From contig NZ_RYEV01000011.1 in NCBI RefSeq assembly GCF_004138485.1, forward strand, positions 186,001 to 250,000: a stretch of DNA of 64,000 nt, in the 5' to 3' direction. Below the pieces are notes generated by a model. That model did not search any database. It was not told where the DNA came from and worked only from the letters and a program-made list of their open reading frames with translations. The DNA comes from Peristeroidobacter soli (lineage in GTDB: Bacteria; Pseudomonadota; Gammaproteobacteria; Steroidobacterales; Steroidobacteraceae). Positions 8,429 through 17,566 of the stretch are shown piece after piece. Positions within the stretch are counted from its first letter, which is position 1; each line of letters opens with the position of its first letter. The position numbers and the translations under genes were made by a program.

Positions 8429-9622
8429 CTAGACGGCTACCGAGGTAGCGTCGTAGCTGTACAGCCAATCGCGCAGGTCGAGTTGTCTCGCCGACTCTGT
8501 GTCGATGTACTTGCTCGCTTTTTCCGGGTCCGCGAGATCGGGATGGTGCAGGCGGTGCTGATTCGCGCCCGAGGCCTCCACGATTTCGGTGGTCCGCGGT
8601 ATGCGCAGCTCTGCATAACGCTTCAATGCGGCTTGCACTTGATCCCCATGCTGCTGCAGACAGCGGGCCAGCACGTAGCCATCCTCGATGGCCATATTGG
8701 CGCCGAAGCCGAGATAGGGCAGCGTCGGATGACACGCATCTCCCAACAAGGTCACACGACCGACTGACCACTCCTTCATGGGCGGACGGAGGAATAGCGC
8801 CCACTTGTAAGGCGTGTCGATGTTGCGAATCAGGGTCTGGATCTGCTCGTGCCAACCGGCGAAGTCGGCGCTGATTTCTGCCAGGCTGCCTTTCTCGATC
8901 CACGACTCCACCTGCCAGTCGTTGCGCTCGATGTGTCCCACGATATTGATGAGCTGACCACGGCGGATCGGGTAGCAGACGAAGTGACCGTTAGGAGCCA
9001 TCCAGTTCTGTGTGCCGCGCAGCCGGTCCTTTTCGGGGAGGCAGTCCATCGGAACGATGCCTCGCCACGAGATGCAGCCGGTAAATTTCGCCGGCGTTTC
9101 ACCGAACATCTGCCGGCGAACTCGTGAGTGCAGGCCGTCGGCACCGATCAGCGCATCGCCGGAGAACGTTCTGCCGTCTTCGAGAATGACCGTAGCGGAG
9201 CGCTCGGACTGTTCGAAGCCGCGGACTCGCGCATTGAGGTGAATGGCGTCGGGCTTCTTGCTCCGAACGGCTTTGACCAGGATATCGTGCAGGTCGGCCC
9301 TGTGGATGTAGATGTTCGCGAAGCCGTAGCGTTCGACCAGATAAGAAGTTAACGTCGGCGTGGAGGCCCGATATCCCGTGTTCCACACCAGCATTTCCCG
9401 CCCTTGAGGCAGGACCCAGACAGACTCGATCTGTTCTTTCAGGCCCAGTGCGAACAGCACCCGCAGCCCGGTGGGGCTGATCTGTACGCCGGCGCCGACC
9501 TCGCCCAACTGCGCGGTCTGTTCGAAGACTTCGACGTCCAGCCCCTTGTCGAGACAGGCCAATGCCGCCGTCAGCCCACCGATGCCTGCGCCAGCGATCA
9601 GAACGCGCTTCTTGACTCCCAT
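8429..9622 (-). CDS. FAD-dependent aromatic monooxygenase, copy 1 (NicC/salicylate-hydroxylase-like)
   Basis: A 397-residue group A flavoprotein monooxygenase. The FAD Rossmann motif is at the N-terminus (LIAGAGIGGLTAA), the NADPH/FAD DG motif reads GADGLHSRVR, and the GD motif is LLGDACHPTLPYLGFGANMAIEDG. The C-terminal DWLYSYDA resembles the ending of 6-hydroxynicotinate 3-monooxygenase. Such enzymes hydroxylate an activated aromatic ring, sometimes with decarboxylation. ATG 9622 places the Rossmann strand at the usual distance from the start; a TTG at 9682 would add 20 unrelated residues. It is divergent from coxL copy 1 and paralogous to 40474-41661. Its pairing with a Mo hydroxylase and NicX suggests the second ring hydroxylation of an N-heterocycle; the exact substrate is inferred only. 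Confidence 0.85.
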   Translation of the reverse strand: MGVKKRVLIAGAGIGGLTAALACLDKGLDVEVFEQTAQLGEVGAGVQISPTGLRVLFALGLKEQIESVWVLPQGREMLVWNTGYRASTPTLTSYLVERYGFANIYIHRADLHDILVKAVRSKKPDAIHLNARVRGFEQSERSATVILEDGRTFSGDALIGADGLHSRVRRQMFGETPAKFTGCISWRGIVPMDCLPEKDRLRGTQNWMAPNGHFVCYPIRRGQLINIVGHIERNDWQVESWIEKGSLAEISADFAGWHEQIQTLIRNIDTPYKWALFLRPPMKEWSVGRVTLLGDACHPTLPYLGFGANMAIEDGYVLARCLQQHGDQVQAALKRYAELRIPRTTEIVEASGANQHRLHHPDLADPEKASKYIDTESARQLDLRDWLYSYDATSVAV

Positions 9623-9685
9623 GCCCCACACCAGCTGAAAAATTGTGTTGCAAGCATCCGCGCTCGTTCGCTGCGTTGTCAAGAT

Positions 9686-9720
9686 GAGAATGACATTCCC
9701 ATAGCCGTACGCGCTATACT
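9686..9720. promoter_or_regulatory. Divergent control region of monooxygenase 1 / coxL 1
   Basis: A perfect inverted repeat GAATG-A-CATTC is at 9688-9698. ATAGC...GCTAT arms lie at about 9701-9717 and overlap a TATACT -10-like box. Much of this stretch is repeated at 13781 upstream of nicX copy 1 (shared GAGAATG-N-CATT-NN-CATA). It lies between two divergent start codons, so it may be an operator for both. Confidence 0.45.
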
Positions 9721-9771
9721 GTCCCGACTGGTAGATGTGCTCGCTTCAGGCGAGTGCGACAGGAGCTGATT

Positions 9772-12171
9772 GTGACCCACCATGCATCCTTCGATTCGAC
9801 GGCCCCGGTCCTCGGTCAGCCGGTTCCGCGGCGTGAAGACGAGCGTCTTCTGACCGGGCGCGGCCGCTTTGTGGACGATTTGAAGCTGCCGGGCATGGTG
9901 CACATGGCGGTTCTGCGCAGCCCGGTCGGTCACGCAAGAATCCGCAGCATCGACAAGACGGCTGCGCGTGCAGCGCCGGGTGTGTTGGCGGTGATCAGCG
10001 CAGAGGATGTGGAGGGCTACGCCCATCACATGCCCGTGTCGGACACGTGGGTGATGCCGGGCTACAACCGATTTCTGCAGTGGCCGATTGCAAAAGATTT
10101 CGTGCGTTTTGTCGGCGAACCGATCGTGGCGGTGGTGGCCGAAACGCGCAGCCTGGCCGAGGACGCCTGCGGTTTGGTGGAAATCGATTTCGAAGTGCTC
10201 GATGCGGTCACGAATATCGATGAAGCGTTGACTGACAAAGTCGTGCTGCACGAATCGGTCGGCACCAACCTCGCATGTCACTATGTCGTCGGGCGCGGGG
10301 ACGCGGACCAGGCATTTCAGAATCCTCACTACACGCGCAAAGAAGTCTTCCGGGTTCATCGTCACACGGGCATGGCGCTCGAGACGCGTGGCTATGTGGC
10401 TCAGTGGGACCCGGTTGCCGGCAAGATGACCTGCTGGGGAGCAAACAAGCGGCCGTGGCAGACGCGGGACACGCTGGCTTCGATGCTCAAGCTGAACCGG
10501 GAAGATGTCACGCTGATCGAGAACGACACCGGCGGCAATTTCGGCACTCGCGGACATTTCTATCCCGAGAATCTAATGGTGGCGTTTCTGGCCATGCGCC
10601 TGGGACGACCCGTGAAGTTCATCGAGGATCGGCGCGAGAACATGATGGCCACCAACCATTCGCGCGAGCTCAGCGCCGAACTCGAAATTGCCGTCAACCA
10701 GGATGGCAAGATTGCGGGCCTGCGTGCGCGCGTGTTCTGCGATCTCGGCGCCTATGCGACGGGTGGCGGCTCGGCCGTGCCGCCGGCAAAGACCGTGCAG
10801 TTCATTCCGGGGCCTTACAAGATCGATAACTATAAGTGTGAGCTGAGTGTGCTCGTCACTTGCAAGACTCCGGTCGGCGCTTTCCGTGGTCCTGGCCGCT
10901 ATGAGGCTGGGTTCTTCATCGAGCGGCTGCTAGACATCGTTGCGAAAGATCTGGGTTTGGACCCGATCGAGTTTCGCAAGAACAATCTCATCCGCGCGGA
11001 GGACATGCCGTACAACGGCGGTGTGCTGGTCCCTTATCTGGGCGAAAGCCCCTACGATACCGGCGACTATTTGGAAACATTCGAGCGCGCGCTCAAGCTG
11101 TTCGACTACGATGCGCTGAAAGCCAAATCGGGAAAAATGATCGACGGCAAGCTGCACGGGGTTGCGGCGTCCGCCTACGTCGATTCCACCGGCATGGGGC
11201 CTTCCGAAGAAGCACGAATCGTCGTCAAGTCGCCCAAGCAGATTGAGCTGTTCGTCGGCACCTCCGCCAACGGGCAGGGAGTCGAAACGACGATGGCGCA
11301 AGTGGCGGCTAATCAGCTTGGGGTGCCTTACGATCTGATACAGGTATTCGCCGGCAGCACCAACTACGTTGCCAACGGCAACGGGCACGGCCACAGCCGC
11401 GCAGCTGTACAGGGCGGAAGCGCGGTGTTCATCGCAGTAAACAATCTGATCAAACAGTTGCTGGATGCCGCAGCGTTGCGTTTCAACGAACCGGCGGAGC
11501 ATCTCGAGTATCGCAATGGCGCCGTTTTCCGCAAAAAGGAACAGGTGCCGCTGGCCACGTTCGATGAGTTGGTCCGGGTCGTTGCAACCGACCTTGGCCG
11601 TGAAGATCTGCTGCAAGCGGCAGGAAAATATGTCAACAGTGCGCTGACCTACAGCTACGGGGCGCAGGTCGCTCACGTCACCGTGGATCCAGAAACCGCC
11701 GTCGTCGAAGTGGAGCGCTTCTTGACGGTGGAGGATGTCGGGCGGGCATTGAATCCGCTCATCGTCCACGGTCAGTCGATCGGCGCGGCGGTTCAGGGGC
11801 TGAGCGGAACGTTTCTGGACGAGTTCGTCTACGACGCTTCCGGTCAACTCCTGACCGGAAGCTTTGCGGACTACCTGGTCGCCACGAGCACGGATTTTCC
11901 GAGCGTCGAGGCCGAGACCCTGCAGAATGCCCCAGCGAAATCCAACCCGCTCGGCGCGAAGGGGGCGGGCGAGGGGGCTATTTCCACAACGGGTGCGGTG
12001 CTGGCCAATGCCGTCTCCAATGCACTCTCATCGCTGAACGTACAGGTCTACGACTTGCCCATATCACCGAACAATCTGTCCCGCTTGATACGACAAGCCA
12101 AGGCGGGCGGTTCCAATCGACCCGAGACTGGCGCTGGGGCGAAGTTCGGGATTCGGCACGATTCCGTGTAA
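9772..12171 (+). CDS. Molybdenum hydroxylase large subunit, copy 1 (CoxL/xanthine-dehydrogenase family)
   Basis: A 799-residue molybdopterin-cytosine-dinucleotide subunit that hydroxylates a substrate carbon with water. The N-terminal a/b hammerhead domain (about 15-130, with LGQPVPRREDERLLTGRG) precedes the two Mo-binding domains. Visible motifs are GGNFGTRGHFYPEN, GQGVETTMAQVAANQLG and the catalytic glutamate E734 in GAGEG. The active-site loop near residues 368-378 reads GAFRGPGRYE, not the Cys-containing loop of true CO dehydrogenase, so this is an organic-substrate hydroxylase. GTG 9772 was chosen because AGGAG lies 6 nt upstream. No medium or small subunit is adjacent; it probably borrows CoxM/CoxS at 38348-39717. 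It is paralogous to 31933-34326. Likely role: ring hydroxylation of an N-heteroaromatic compound. Confidence 0.88.
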   Translation: MTHHASFDSTAPVLGQPVPRREDERLLTGRGRFVDDLKLPGMVHMAVLRSPVGHARIRSIDKTAARAAPGVLAVISAEDVEGYAHHMPVSDTWVMPGYNRFLQWPIAKDFVRFVGEPIVAVVAETRSLAEDACGLVEIDFEVLDAVTNIDEALTDKVVLHESVGTNLACHYVVGRGDADQAFQNPHYTRKEVFRVHRHTGMALETRGYVAQWDPVAGKMTCWGANKRPWQTRDTLASMLKLNREDVTLIENDTGGNFGTRGHFYPENLMVAFLAMRLGRPVKFIEDRRENMMATNHSRELSAELEIAVNQDGKIAGLRARVFCDLGAYATGGGSAVPPAKTVQFIPGPYKIDNYKCELSVLVTCKTPVGAFRGPGRYEAGFFIERLLDIVAKDLGLDPIEFRKNNLIRAEDMPYNGGVLVPYLGESPYDTGDYLETFERALKLFDYDALKAKSGKMIDGKLHGVAASAYVDSTGMGPSEEARIVVKSPKQIELFVGTSANGQGVETTMAQVAANQLGVPYDLIQVFAGSTNYVANGNGHGHSRAAVQGGSAVFIAVNNLIKQLLDAAALRFNEPAEHLEYRNGAVFRKKEQVPLATFDELVRVVATDLGREDLLQAAGKYVNSALTYSYGAQVAHVTVDPETAVVEVERFLTVEDVGRALNPLIVHGQSIGAAVQGLSGTFLDEFVYDASGQLLTGSFADYLVATSTDFPSVEAETLQNAPAKSNPLGAKGAGEGAISTTGAVLANAVSNALSSLNVQVYDLPISPNNLSRLIRQAKAGGSNRPETGAGAKFGIRHDSV

Positions 12172-12253
12172 GTGCCCGCTGGGCGTCATGGGTAGCCGGC
12201 ATTCCTGACGGCCGGCATTCCACGCGCGATCAATTCTCAATCGGAGCATTCGA

Positions 12254-13735
12254 ATGGCCGCTGTCCCGCAGGGCGCGCTCAATCTTCGCGATTCCAGTTT
12301 GTTTTGCCAGCAGGCCTTTGTCGGTGGCCGTTGGGTGCAGGCCGCGGGCAATGCGGTGAAGCAGGTTTTCAATCCGGCTAACGGTCGGCTGATCGGCACA
12401 GTGCCCAACTGCGGAGCCCTGGAAGCGCGCGAAGCGATCGAAGCAGCAAACAAGCAACTGCCGCACTGGCGCGCGCGCACCGCGAAGGACCGTGCCCAAC
12501 TCTTGCGCAAATGGTTCGATCTGATCCTGGCAAATCAGGAAGATCTCGCGGTGCTCATGACGATCGAGCAAGGTAAACCGCTAGTTGAAAGCCGTGGTGA
12601 GATTGCATCCGCTGCGGCATTCATCGAATGGTTCGCCGAGGAGGGCAAGCGCGCTTACGGCGACGTCATTCCAACTCACGCAACGGACAAACGCCTGTTA
12701 GTGCTGAAGCAGTCGATCGGCGTCACAGCTGCGATTACGCCGTGGAATTTTCCGACTGCGATGATCGCGCGCAAGCTTGGCCCGGCGCTGGCGGCCGGGT
12801 GCACGATGGTCATCAAGCCATCCGAGCTGACTCCGTTTTCGGCGCTCGCCTTGTGCGTTCTCGCCGAGCGCGCTGGCTTGCCCCCCGGCGTTGTTTCTGT
12901 CGTCACTGGCGATCCGGAGCCGATCGGCGGCGAGTTCACCAGCAATCCTCTGGTACGGAAAGTGAGTTTCACGGGCTCCACGGCGGTGGGAAAACTGCTG
13001 ATGTCGCAGTGTGCAGGCACGGTAAAGCGAGTTTCCCTCGAGTTGGGCGGCAACGCACCGTTCATCGTGTTCGACGACGCGGACCTGGATGCAGCCATCA
13101 ACGGTGTCATCGCATCGAAGTACCGGAATGCCGGTCAGACGTGCGTGTGTGCCAATCGAATCTATGTTCAGAGCGGCATCTACGAACGCTTCGCCGAGCG
13201 CCTGGCGGACCGCGTGTCCAGGATGAAGATAGGCGATGGCTTGGAATCGGGCACTGTCATCGGACCGCTGATTGGTGAGCAGGCCGTCGCAAAGGTCGAA
13301 CAACACGTGCGGGATGCTGTCAGCAAGGGCGCCACCACATTGGTGGGCGGCAAGCGCTTCGAATGCGACGGCTACTTCTATATGCCGACGGTGTTGACCG
13401 GCGTGAAATCCGACATGCTCGTCATGCGCGAGGAGATATTCGGGCCGGTGGCGCCGCTCGTGAAATTCGAAACGGAGGCAGAAGTCATCGCGCTGGCGAA
13501 TTCCACAGAGTTCGGCTTGGCCTCGTATTTCTATAGCCGAGACATCTCGCGTGTGTGGCGCGTGGCGGAGGCGCTGGAGAGCGGCATGGTCGGGATCAAC
13601 GAAGGAATTATCTCTACCGAGGTGGCGCCTTTTGGTGGCGTAAAGCAGAGCGGCATCGGTCGCGAAGGCTCCCGGTACGGCATCGAGGATTACCTGGAAA
13701 TCAAGTATTTGTGTATCGGTGGAGTGAGTGGATGA
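12254..13735 (+). CDS. NAD(P)-dependent aldehyde dehydrogenase, succinate-semialdehyde-dehydrogenase-like
   Basis: A 493-residue ALDH-superfamily enzyme closest in pattern to GabD. The substrate-entry motif TPWNFP, cofactor motif FTGSTAVGK, general base E263 (LELGGNAP) and nucleophile C297 (NAGQTCVCANR) are all present, as is the C-terminal PFGGVKQSGIGREG. It oxidises a semialdehyde or aldehyde to the acid in the cytoplasm. It follows coxL copy 1 by 82 nt on the same strand; the gap holds a repeated GCCGGCATTCC. The true substrate is probably a pathway aldehyde rather than succinate semialdehyde, but this is inference from context. Confidence 0.88.
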   Translation: MAAVPQGALNLRDSSLFCQQAFVGGRWVQAAGNAVKQVFNPANGRLIGTVPNCGALEAREAIEAANKQLPHWRARTAKDRAQLLRKWFDLILANQEDLAVLMTIEQGKPLVESRGEIASAAAFIEWFAEEGKRAYGDVIPTHATDKRLLVLKQSIGVTAAITPWNFPTAMIARKLGPALAAGCTMVIKPSELTPFSALALCVLAERAGLPPGVVSVVTGDPEPIGGEFTSNPLVRKVSFTGSTAVGKLLMSQCAGTVKRVSLELGGNAPFIVFDDADLDAAINGVIASKYRNAGQTCVCANRIYVQSGIYERFAERLADRVSRMKIGDGLESGTVIGPLIGEQAVAKVEQHVRDAVSKGATTLVGGKRFECDGYFYMPTVLTGVKSDMLVMREEIFGPVAPLVKFETEAEVIALANSTEFGLASYFYSRDISRVWRVAEALESGMVGINEGIISTEVAPFGGVKQSGIGREGSRYGIEDYLEIKYLCIGGVSG

Positions 13736-13780
13736 GATAGGGCGCGGCCGGTTCACGCTCTGCCCTTGACTCGCCGAAAG

Positions 13781-13798
13781 GAGAATGTCATTTTCATA
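13781..13798 (+). promoter_or_regulatory. Copy of the 9686 control element upstream of nicX copy 1
   Basis: GAGAATGTCATTTTCATA matches the element at 9686-9703 (GAGAATG-A-CATT-CC-CATA) at 15 of 18 positions. It lies 111 nt before the nicX-like start, in the 174-nt gap after the aldehyde dehydrogenase. A TTGACT (13766-13771) precedes it. It may be a second binding site for the regulator of the block A upper pathway. Confidence 0.4.
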
Positions 13799-13909
13799 CT
13801 CGCACGCATGGTGGCGTGCCCCGGATCCAGAGGTTGAACGCGGCGTAAGGCCCGAATCCGGACGAGGGGGCGCCTGGCAACGGCCGACTGACGGTTTGGG
13901 GTAAGTGAC

Positions 13910-14959
13910 TTGGCCAACATGATCGATGTGGAAATGCTGCGCGTCTTCACGGCGGAGCTGGAGCTTTGCAAGGTCCAGCCCGGAGAGACGGTCGCCGTGT
14001 TGACGGCAGCCGGCGCCATGAACGACTACGCGCAGACGTTCATGATTGCGGCGAGTAGCCTCGGCGCCACGGTCTTTCACGTCGACATCATGGATCATGC
14101 GACGGCGAACCGGGCCGGTGTCTACGGCAAGACGCCGCTGGCGGGCAATCGCGCGGCCATCGATGCACTGAAGTCCGCCGATATGGTCATCGACCTGATG
14201 GGAATGCTGTTCTCCGCCGAACAGATCGAAATCCAAAGCGCTGGAACCCGCGTTTTGCGCGTGGGCGAGCCCATGCATATTTTGAAGCAAATGTTTCCGA
14301 CCACTGACCACCGGCGGCGCGTGGAGTTGGGCGAACAGATGATCAAGAACGCACGAGAGCTGCGCGTGACTTCAGCGGCCGGTACAGATCTGCGCTACCG
14401 TCTTCAGCAATATCCGGTAGTGACTCAATATGGTTACACTGACACGCCGGGCCGCTGGGATCACTTTCCCTCGGCATTTGTTTTTACGCAGGGCAACGAT
14501 GGCGAGATCGACGGTACCGTGGTGGTGCAGCCGGGCGACATCCTGTGTGCCTTCAAACGTTACATTCAGGACCCGGTGAAGCTGACGGTGAAGGAAGGCC
14601 GAGTTACGGCGATCGAAGGCAATGGCATCGACGCCGCGCTGCTCCGAGACTACATCGAGAGTTTTCAGGATCCGCGCGCTTACGCCATTTCTCACATCGG
14701 TTGGGGCATGCACGAGCGGGCCACCTGGTATCACATGCTCGCGACTCCCCGGTTGCGCGAGGAGCGGATCATGAATGCGCTTTCCTACTATGGAAACGTA
14801 TTGTTCTCGACCGGGCCGAACACCGAAGTCGGCGGCACCAACGACACGCCCTGTCATCTCGACATTCCCATGCGCAAGTGCAGCCTGTATCTCGACGATC
14901 GGCCGATCGTCGCAGCCGGAAAGATCGTGATTCCGGAGCTCGCGGCGGCAGGGATGTAG
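13910..14959 (+). CDS. 2,5-dihydroxypyridine 5,6-dioxygenase-like ring-cleavage enzyme, copy 1
   Basis: A 349-residue homologue of NicX, the extradiol Fe(II) enzyme that opens 2,5-dihydroxypyridine to N-formylmaleamate. Its closest wider relatives are M29 aminopeptidase-like proteins. The iron ligands known for Pseudomonas NicX (His, His, Asp) match H262 (ISHIGWG), H316 and D318 (TPCHLDIP). Other shared blocks are YGYTDTPGRWDH and LFSTGPNTEVGG. TTG 13910 is preferred because GGGG lies 7 nt upstream and it aligns with the ATG of the second copy; ATG 13919 is the alternative. It is followed 12 nt later by tesB. It anchors the view that this cluster degrades a pyridine-type ring; a substituted dihydroxypyridine is a possible substrate. 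Confidence 0.85.
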   Translation: MANMIDVEMLRVFTAELELCKVQPGETVAVLTAAGAMNDYAQTFMIAASSLGATVFHVDIMDHATANRAGVYGKTPLAGNRAAIDALKSADMVIDLMGMLFSAEQIEIQSAGTRVLRVGEPMHILKQMFPTTDHRRRVELGEQMIKNARELRVTSAAGTDLRYRLQQYPVVTQYGYTDTPGRWDHFPSAFVFTQGNDGEIDGTVVVQPGDILCAFKRYIQDPVKLTVKEGRVTAIEGNGIDAALLRDYIESFQDPRAYAISHIGWGMHERATWYHMLATPRLREERIMNALSYYGNVLFSTGPNTEVGGTNDTPCHLDIPMRKCSLYLDDRPIVAAGKIVIPELAAAGM

Positions 14960-14970
14960 TCCGCACGCCC

Positions 14971-15849
14971 ATGACCGGTCTCGAGGAACTCGTCTCTATT
15001 TTAAGCGTCGATCGGATCGAACAAGGCACCTTTCGCGGCCGTCAGCCCCTGGAAAAGCCGCACCGCGTCTTCGGCGGGCAAGTGATTGCTCAGTCCATCG
15101 CTGCCGCGTATCGAACGGTGGAGGCGCGCACGCTGCACTCACTGCAATGTTACTTCGTGCGGGCGGGAAACTCGTCGTTACCGATCGACTTTCACGTCGA
15201 AGCGCTTCGGGACGGTAAGAGCTTCTCGGTGCGCCGCGTGCTGGCGTCGCAAGCTGGCGAGGCCATATTCTCGTTGCACTGCTCGTTCCATGAGGGCGAG
15301 GGCGGCGCGGAGCATCAGTTGGCGATGCCGGACGTCGCTCCGCCGGAACGACTGCCCGATCGCCAGCAGATGGTCGAAAAATTTCAGGGCCGATTGCCGC
15401 CGGTCCTGGAGCGACTGTTGCGTGAGGATCGTCCTATAGAGTTTCGCCCTGTCGACCTCGATTCGATGGTGACGCGCAGGATGGACGGCGACGGTCGGTA
15501 CTTATGGATCCGCGCGAAAGGCGCTCTGCCGGACGGCTTACCGCTGCATCAGTCGATTCTCGCCTATGCCTCGGACATGTCGCTGATCGACGTAGCCTTG
15601 CACAAGCATGGTCGCGGTCTGTTCGATGGATCGCACCAGAGCGCAAGCCTCGATCATGTCATGTGGTTTCACCGCCCGTTTCGCGCCGACGAGTGGCTGC
15701 TTTACTGTCAGGACAGTCCGAGCATGGCGTTTTCCCGAGGCTTCACGCGTGGCTCGATCTTTTCGAGGAGTGGGGCGCTCGTGGCATCCGTGAGTCAAGA
15801 GGGGCTGTTGCGGGCAAGCCGTCAACCGCCAGCCGCCGGAGCACATTGA
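14971..15849 (+). CDS. Acyl-CoA thioesterase II (TesB family)
   Basis: A 292-residue protein with two hotdog domains, the usual length for TesB. Family blocks visible are GRVFGGQV-like (HRVFGGQVIAQSIAAAY), LHSLQCYFVRAG, LPLHQSILAYASDMSLID with the catalytic Asp region, and SLDHVMWFHRPFRADEW. It hydrolyses acyl-CoA to free acid and CoA. ATG 14971 lies 12 nt after the nicX stop and the ligase starts 1 nt after its own stop, so all three are cotranscribed. In this setting it may relieve CoA sequestration or release a dead-end acyl product. Confidence 0.87.
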   Translation: MTGLEELVSILSVDRIEQGTFRGRQPLEKPHRVFGGQVIAQSIAAAYRTVEARTLHSLQCYFVRAGNSSLPIDFHVEALRDGKSFSVRRVLASQAGEAIFSLHCSFHEGEGGAEHQLAMPDVAPPERLPDRQQMVEKFQGRLPPVLERLLREDRPIEFRPVDLDSMVTRRMDGDGRYLWIRAKGALPDGLPLHQSILAYASDMSLIDVALHKHGRGLFDGSHQSASLDHVMWFHRPFRADEWLLYCQDSPSMAFSRGFTRGSIFSRSGALVASVSQEGLLRASRQPPAAGAH

Positions 15850-15850
15850 A

Positions 15851-17527
15851 ATGCAAACTACCGCCGCCCGTCCCTGGACGATCGCATTCCCCTGGGTTGC
15901 TCGCTGGCATGAGCCGATCAAGGTCACGACACTCGCCGATCTGCTAAATGCAGCGGTAGCGCGGTCGGGCGAGAAGCGCGCGGTCACCTATAGTGCGACT
16001 ACACTGACTTATCGCGAGCTTGCTGCGGACGTCGATCGGCTGGCCACCGGGTTGCGCCGGCTTGGCATCGGGCGGGGCGATGCTGTCGCGCTCTATCTCC
16101 CCAATACACTGTTCCATCCCATCTCGTTCTTTGCGGTGACCAAACTCGGGGCGCACGTGGTGCACCTGAGCCCACTCGACGCACCACGCGAGATTGCTCA
16201 CAAGATGAAGGACGCAGGCGCGAAAGCGCTGGTGACGACAAATCATGCGAATTTGCTGACCACCGCGCAAAAACTCCTGGAGCAGGGAACCATCGAGCAA
16301 CTCCTCGTCGGTGATGATGCTCATTGGGGCGGCGACCCCGCCGTCGTTCCCGTGCCGCGAAGTTCACGAATCACACCGCTGCTCGAGCTATTCGTGGAGC
16401 CGACGGGCGAGCCGTGGCCGGCGTTATCTCCCGATGATCTGGCCGTTCTTCAATATACCGGCGGCACGACGGGACTGCCGAAGGGCGCGATGCTGACGCA
16501 TGCGAACCTGACTGCCGCTGTTTCCATGTATCACGGCATCAATCCCGCGCCCGACTTCAAAGCGGGTGAGGAGCGGGTGATCTGCGTGGCTCCGCTGTTT
16601 CATATCTTCGGCCTGTCCGGAATCATGCTTTCGCATCTCGCCCACGGCAACGAGATCGTGCTGTTCCCTCGCTTTGACGCAGAGGCCATCGTTCGTGAGA
16701 TCGAAATCAACAGGGCGAGCATCATGCCCGGCGTGCCGACGATGTGGATCGCCATCGCGAACCTGCCGGATATCGATAAGCGCGATCTGAGCGCCCTCAA
16801 GGATGCTCGCTCGGGCGGCGCTCCGATGCCGAGCGACGTCCAGCGGCGGCTCGAACAGAAGATTGGCAGACGCATTCTCGGCGGATGGGGGATGACGGAG
16901 ACCTCGCCGGCCGGAACTCGGCTGGTCCCCGAAGAGCCGAGCAGGCCGGGGCTCATCGGTATTCCCTATCCTGGCATCGACATGCGGATCGTGGCTCTCG
17001 ATGACTCCTCTCGCGAGCTGGGGGTCGGCGAGGTTGGCGAAATCGCCGTGCGCGGACCCAATGTTTTCAAAGGATACTGGAACCGGCCCGAGGTGAATGC
17101 CGAAGCCTTTGCGGCGGGCTATTTCCTCACCGGCGACATCGGCAGCATCGATGAGAAGGGTCAGTTCACGATCGTCGATCGCAAGAAGAACATGATCATT
17201 TCCTCGGGGTTCAACGTGTATCCCGCAGCCATCGAGAACGCCATTTACGAACATCCCGGCGTGCGGGAGGTCATCGTCATCGGCGTCTTCGATCTCTATC
17301 GCGGACAGGCGGCCAAGGCGTTTATCACTCTCAAGCCGGGCGCGCGCGAGCTGCCGATCGATGAGCTGCGCGAGTTTCTGAAGGATCGGCTGGGGCGGCA
17401 CGAAATGCCTGCGGCGGTCGAGTATCGCGACTCCTTGCCGCGCAGTCCGGCCGGCAAACTGCTCGCAAAAGTGCTGATCGACGAGGAGAGCGCCAAGTTG
17501 GCGCAAGCCTCGGCGCAGGTCATCTGA
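15851..17527 (+). CDS. Acyl-CoA synthetase / AMP-dependent ligase
   Basis: A 558-residue ANL-superfamily enzyme that activates a carboxylic acid to its CoA thioester with ATP. The P-loop-like A3 motif is YTGGTTGLPKGAMLTH (near residues 198-213). GGWGMTETSP is motif A5, YFLTGDIGSIDEKGQ is A7, and the catalytic Lys lies in SPAGKLLAK near the C-terminus. It is tightly coupled to tesB (1-nt gap) and followed by the SDR after 39 nt. It is the entry step to the beta-oxidation set encoded downstream. Substrate chain type cannot be assigned; long- or medium-chain, alicyclic or aromatic acids are all used by this family. Confidence 0.88.
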   Translation: MQTTAARPWTIAFPWVARWHEPIKVTTLADLLNAAVARSGEKRAVTYSATTLTYRELAADVDRLATGLRRLGIGRGDAVALYLPNTLFHPISFFAVTKLGAHVVHLSPLDAPREIAHKMKDAGAKALVTTNHANLLTTAQKLLEQGTIEQLLVGDDAHWGGDPAVVPVPRSSRITPLLELFVEPTGEPWPALSPDDLAVLQYTGGTTGLPKGAMLTHANLTAAVSMYHGINPAPDFKAGEERVICVAPLFHIFGLSGIMLSHLAHGNEIVLFPRFDAEAIVREIEINRASIMPGVPTMWIAIANLPDIDKRDLSALKDARSGGAPMPSDVQRRLEQKIGRRILGGWGMTETSPAGTRLVPEEPSRPGLIGIPYPGIDMRIVALDDSSRELGVGEVGEIAVRGPNVFKGYWNRPEVNAEAFAAGYFLTGDIGSIDEKGQFTIVDRKKNMIISSGFNVYPAAIENAIYEHPGVREVIVIGVFDLYRGQAAKAFITLKPGARELPIDELREFLKDRLGRHEMPAAVEYRDSLPRSPAGKLLAKVLIDEESAKLAQASAQVI

Positions 17528-17566
17528 CATCGGCAATTCTGATTCAATTTGTACAAGGCAATACCT

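Noticed and set aside
9772-12171. Aerobic CO dehydrogenase large subunit
   Set aside because: The Cys-containing active-site loop of true CoxL is absent; the loop reads GAFRGPGRYE, as in organic-substrate hydroxylases. The same holds for the copy at 31933.
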